The notes under the pieces: model-generated
Told to the model about the DNA's origin: nothing
Database searches by the model: none
Seen by the model: only the letters and a program-made list of their open reading frames with translations
DNA from: Deltaproteobacteria bacterium UBA5756
GTDB lineage: Bacteria; Desulfobacterota; Syntrophorhabdia; Syntrophorhabdales; Syntrophorhabdaceae
Direction: 5' to 3'
Assembly (NCBI GenBank): GCA_002418985.1
Contig: DIFE01000104.1
Location: 732-13,963, forward strand
Length of the DNA stretch: 13,232 bases
Program-made: the position numbers and the translations under genes
Shown: piece by piece, positions 11,496-13,232 of the stretch
How the letters are laid out: every line of letters begins with the position of its first letter
Numbering within the stretch: position 1 is the stretch's first letter

Positions 11496-13232
11496 ATGCC
11501 GTTCATAAAGAAACTCCTGGGGCTCGACGGCATAACAAACAGCGAACTGGAGAAGATAACGTCCAGGAGCAGGTTCGAGGACTACCTCCCCTGGATAGCG
11601 TATGACCCGGAGACAGGCATGTACCTCAACCAGGACAACACCGCCGGCTTTATGTTCGAGTGCAGCCCCCTCTCATTTGCGGGCACGCAGACCGTAGACA
11701 CCCTTGAGAGCATCCTGCGCCTTGACGTACCCGAAGGCTCGGTGATCCAGTTCATCCTCTTCGCGGACCCCGAGATATCCCACTACCTCAACCGGTACAG
11801 GGAACTGAAAACAAGGGACCTTGAGGTAAGCCAGGAAAGCGCGAAGAGGTTTACGGAATACATCCGCCAGGGGACGGGAGGACTTGAGAAGATATCGAAC
11901 ATCCCCGTGCGGGACTACAGGCTGTTCGTGACGTTCAAGTTCCCTCTCGGCAGGTGGAACGAGAAAAGCTACAACATCGAACAGCTTCAGGCTACGGCAA
12001 GGGAGATACTCGTCGGCGCGAAACTTTATCCGGAGAGGTGCGGGGCGGAGCTCCTGCTTGACTGGATGAGGAGGGTCTTCAACAGCAACGCCTTTGCGCA
12101 CAGGTTCATGTACGACGAGGACGTGCCGATAAACAAACAGGTCATCCTGTCGGACACGGTAATCGAAAAAAGATACGACTTCCTGAAGGTGGGAGATCGC
12201 TGCTGCAAGTGCCTCACGCCGAAGCTCTTCCCGAAAAGCGTGCACCCCTACCAGACGAACATGCTCTTCGGGGGACTGCGGGGCGTCGCATCCGATATGG
12301 ACCAGATCACGACGCCGTTTCTGTACACCCTCAATATCATATTCACGAGCCTCAAGACGAAGATACACGCGAAGTGCTCCCTTGTCCTCCAGCAGCAGGC
12401 GGTGGGGAGCTTTGCCCCTTCCCTCATGAGGAAAAAGGACGAGTACCTCTGGGCGGTCGATGAGATCGATAAGGGAACGAGGTTCTTCAGGATCATGCCG
12501 GTCATGTGGGCGCTCGGCGACACGGAAAAGAACGCCACGGAGTCCATAGTGAAGCTGAGAAGAATATGGGAGCAGCAAGGGTACATCATGCAGGAGGACA
12601 GGGGCATCCTTGATATCCTGTGGCTGTCGTCCCTCCCCTTCGGGCTTTACAACGTAAGGGACAACGTGGAGAACATTGAAAGGGACTTCATAGCCCCGTC
12701 CGGATCCATAACCCCCATCTTCCCTGTCCAGGCGGACTTCATGGGAGGCGGCGATCCGCACCTTCTCTTTATAGGGAGGAAGGGACAGGTATGCAGCATC
12801 AATCTCTTCGACAAGGGCGCGAACAACGCCAATTCCCTCATAATGGGCACGACGGGGTCGGGGAAAAGCTTCTTCGTAAACTACCTCTGCATCAACGAGT
12901 TCTCCTGCGGGACCATGGTGCGCATCGTTGACATCGGCGGCTCCTACAAGAAGCTCGTCAAGCTCTGCAACGCTCGGTACATGGACTTCTCGCCGGAACG
13001 CGCCATCTGCGTCAATCCCTTCACCAACATAGGGGACATCGACATAGACCTCCCCGCCATCGCGAGCCTCGTCGCCCAGATGGCCTATTCGCAGTCCGAA
13101 GAAGAACCGGACGAGACCGAGAGCACCCTCATCAAGGAGGCGGTCCAGTGGGCCTACGACCAGGAGGGAAACGGCGCAACGACGAACACCGTGTACGAGT
13201 ACCTGAAGTCCTATCCGTCCTACGGCGGGGAG
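11496..13232 (+). CDS. traC: TraC type IV secretion ATPase (partial, runs off the right edge)
   Basis: The first 579 residues of the F-type TraC ATPase (VirB4 family; F TraC is 875 residues), which powers pilus assembly from the cytoplasmic face of the inner membrane. The reading frame is open from ATG 11496 to the window end without a stop. The N-terminal TraC domain is recognisable, with YDPETGMYLNQDN and FMFECSPLSFAG near the start. The Walker A motif GTTGSGKS is at residues 451-458, preceded by a Q-V-C-S-I-N-L-F strand and followed by the VDIGGSYKKLVKL stretch at about 478-490. Walker B and later motifs must lie beyond the window. The start is two bases after the traV stop, so translation is probably coupled; the ribosome site is GAGGTGG inside traV. 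Confidence 0.95.
   Translation, partial: MPFIKKLLGLDGITNSELEKITSRSRFEDYLPWIAYDPETGMYLNQDNTAGFMFECSPLSFAGTQTVDTLESILRLDVPEGSVIQFILFADPEISHYLNRYRELKTRDLEVSQESAKRFTEYIRQGTGGLEKISNIPVRDYRLFVTFKFPLGRWNEKSYNIEQLQATAREILVGAKLYPERCGAELLLDWMRRVFNSNAFAHRFMYDEDVPINKQVILSDTVIEKRYDFLKVGDRCCKCLTPKLFPKSVHPYQTNMLFGGLRGVASDMDQITTPFLYTLNIIFTSLKTKIHAKCSLVLQQQAVGSFAPSLMRKKDEYLWAVDEIDKGTRFFRIMPVMWALGDTEKNATESIVKLRRIWEQQGYIMQEDRGILDILWLSSLPFGLYNVRDNVENIERDFIAPSGSITPIFPVQADFMGGGDPHLLFIGRKGQVCSINLFDKGANNANSLIMGTTGSGKSFFVNYLCINEFSCGTMVRIVDIGGSYKKLVKLCNARYMDFSPERAICVNPFTNIGDIDIDLPAIASLVAQMAYSQSEEEPDETESTLIKEAVQWAYDQEGNGATTNTVYEYLKSYPSYGGE

Noticed and set aside
11673..12761. Leftward open frame of 362 codons inside traC
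   Set aside because: Antisense shadow of the conserved TraC ATPase frame.
1..13232. tRNA or rRNA genes
   Set aside because: No cloverleaf-like segment or conserved rRNA stretch was recognised on either strand.

Overview
The window looks like part of a mobile replicon (a plasmid, or an integrated conjugative element carrying its own replication gene) from a Gram-negative bacterium with an outer membrane. The outer membrane is inferred from a TraV-type lipoprotein, a TraK-type secretin-like protein, an OmpA-type peptidoglycan-binding protein and a periplasmic DsbC-like isomerase. Frequent AGG (Arg) and ATA (Ile) codons and Cys-rich small proteins would suit Desulfobacterota or Nitrospirota, but the taxon is inference only; nothing here fixes it.

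Left end (1-652) has no gene I can support. It is packed with repeats: a 23-bp AAGC-rich tandem array, a 107-bp unit present twice in tandem (with a 17-bp motif occurring four times), a perfect 16-bp palindrome, and a cluster of inverted repeats. One of these is a rho-independent terminator for the leftward replication gene. That gene (653-2281, minus strand) encodes a replication protein that joins an archaeo-eukaryotic-type primase-polymerase domain, a PriCT domain and a C-terminal winged-helix initiator-like region. Its upstream region (2282-2623) holds six iteron-like repeats, so this is probably the replication origin or its copy-control site.

Rightward from there come two overlapping small genes of unknown function (2624-3071) closed by a strong terminator (3106-3150). 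A long, tightly packed rightward cluster then starts at 3202. Its leader genes are a YdjM/DUF457-type membrane protein, a zinc-ribbon protein starting at TTG, a soluble histidine kinase with a degenerate receiver tail, a membrane-anchored lytic transglycosylase, an OmpA-domain protein and a DsbC-like thiol isomerase. These lead into an F-type type IV secretion (conjugation) operon in the canonical order traA-traL-traE-traK-traB-traV-traC, with traC running off the right edge. Most junctions overlap by 4 to 16 bp or are separated by a few bases, implying one polycistronic unit.

How the parts fit: TraA would be the pilin, TraL and TraE inner-membrane assembly factors, and TraK-TraB-TraV the envelope-spanning core. 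TraC is the assembly ATPase. The transglycosylase and the OmpA-domain protein would open and dock to the peptidoglycan, and the DsbC-like protein would fold Cys-containing periplasmic components. No relaxase, coupling protein or integrase lies in the window.

The most unusual signals are (i) the primase-polymerase/initiator fusion with iterons, (ii) a four-Cys motif with identical spacing in two otherwise different proteins, (iii) a histidine kinase in a conjugation leader region with a possible frameshift at its end, and (iv) at least seven short tandem repeats, mostly in-frame with periods of 12, 15, 18 or 24 bp, scattered through the tra genes.
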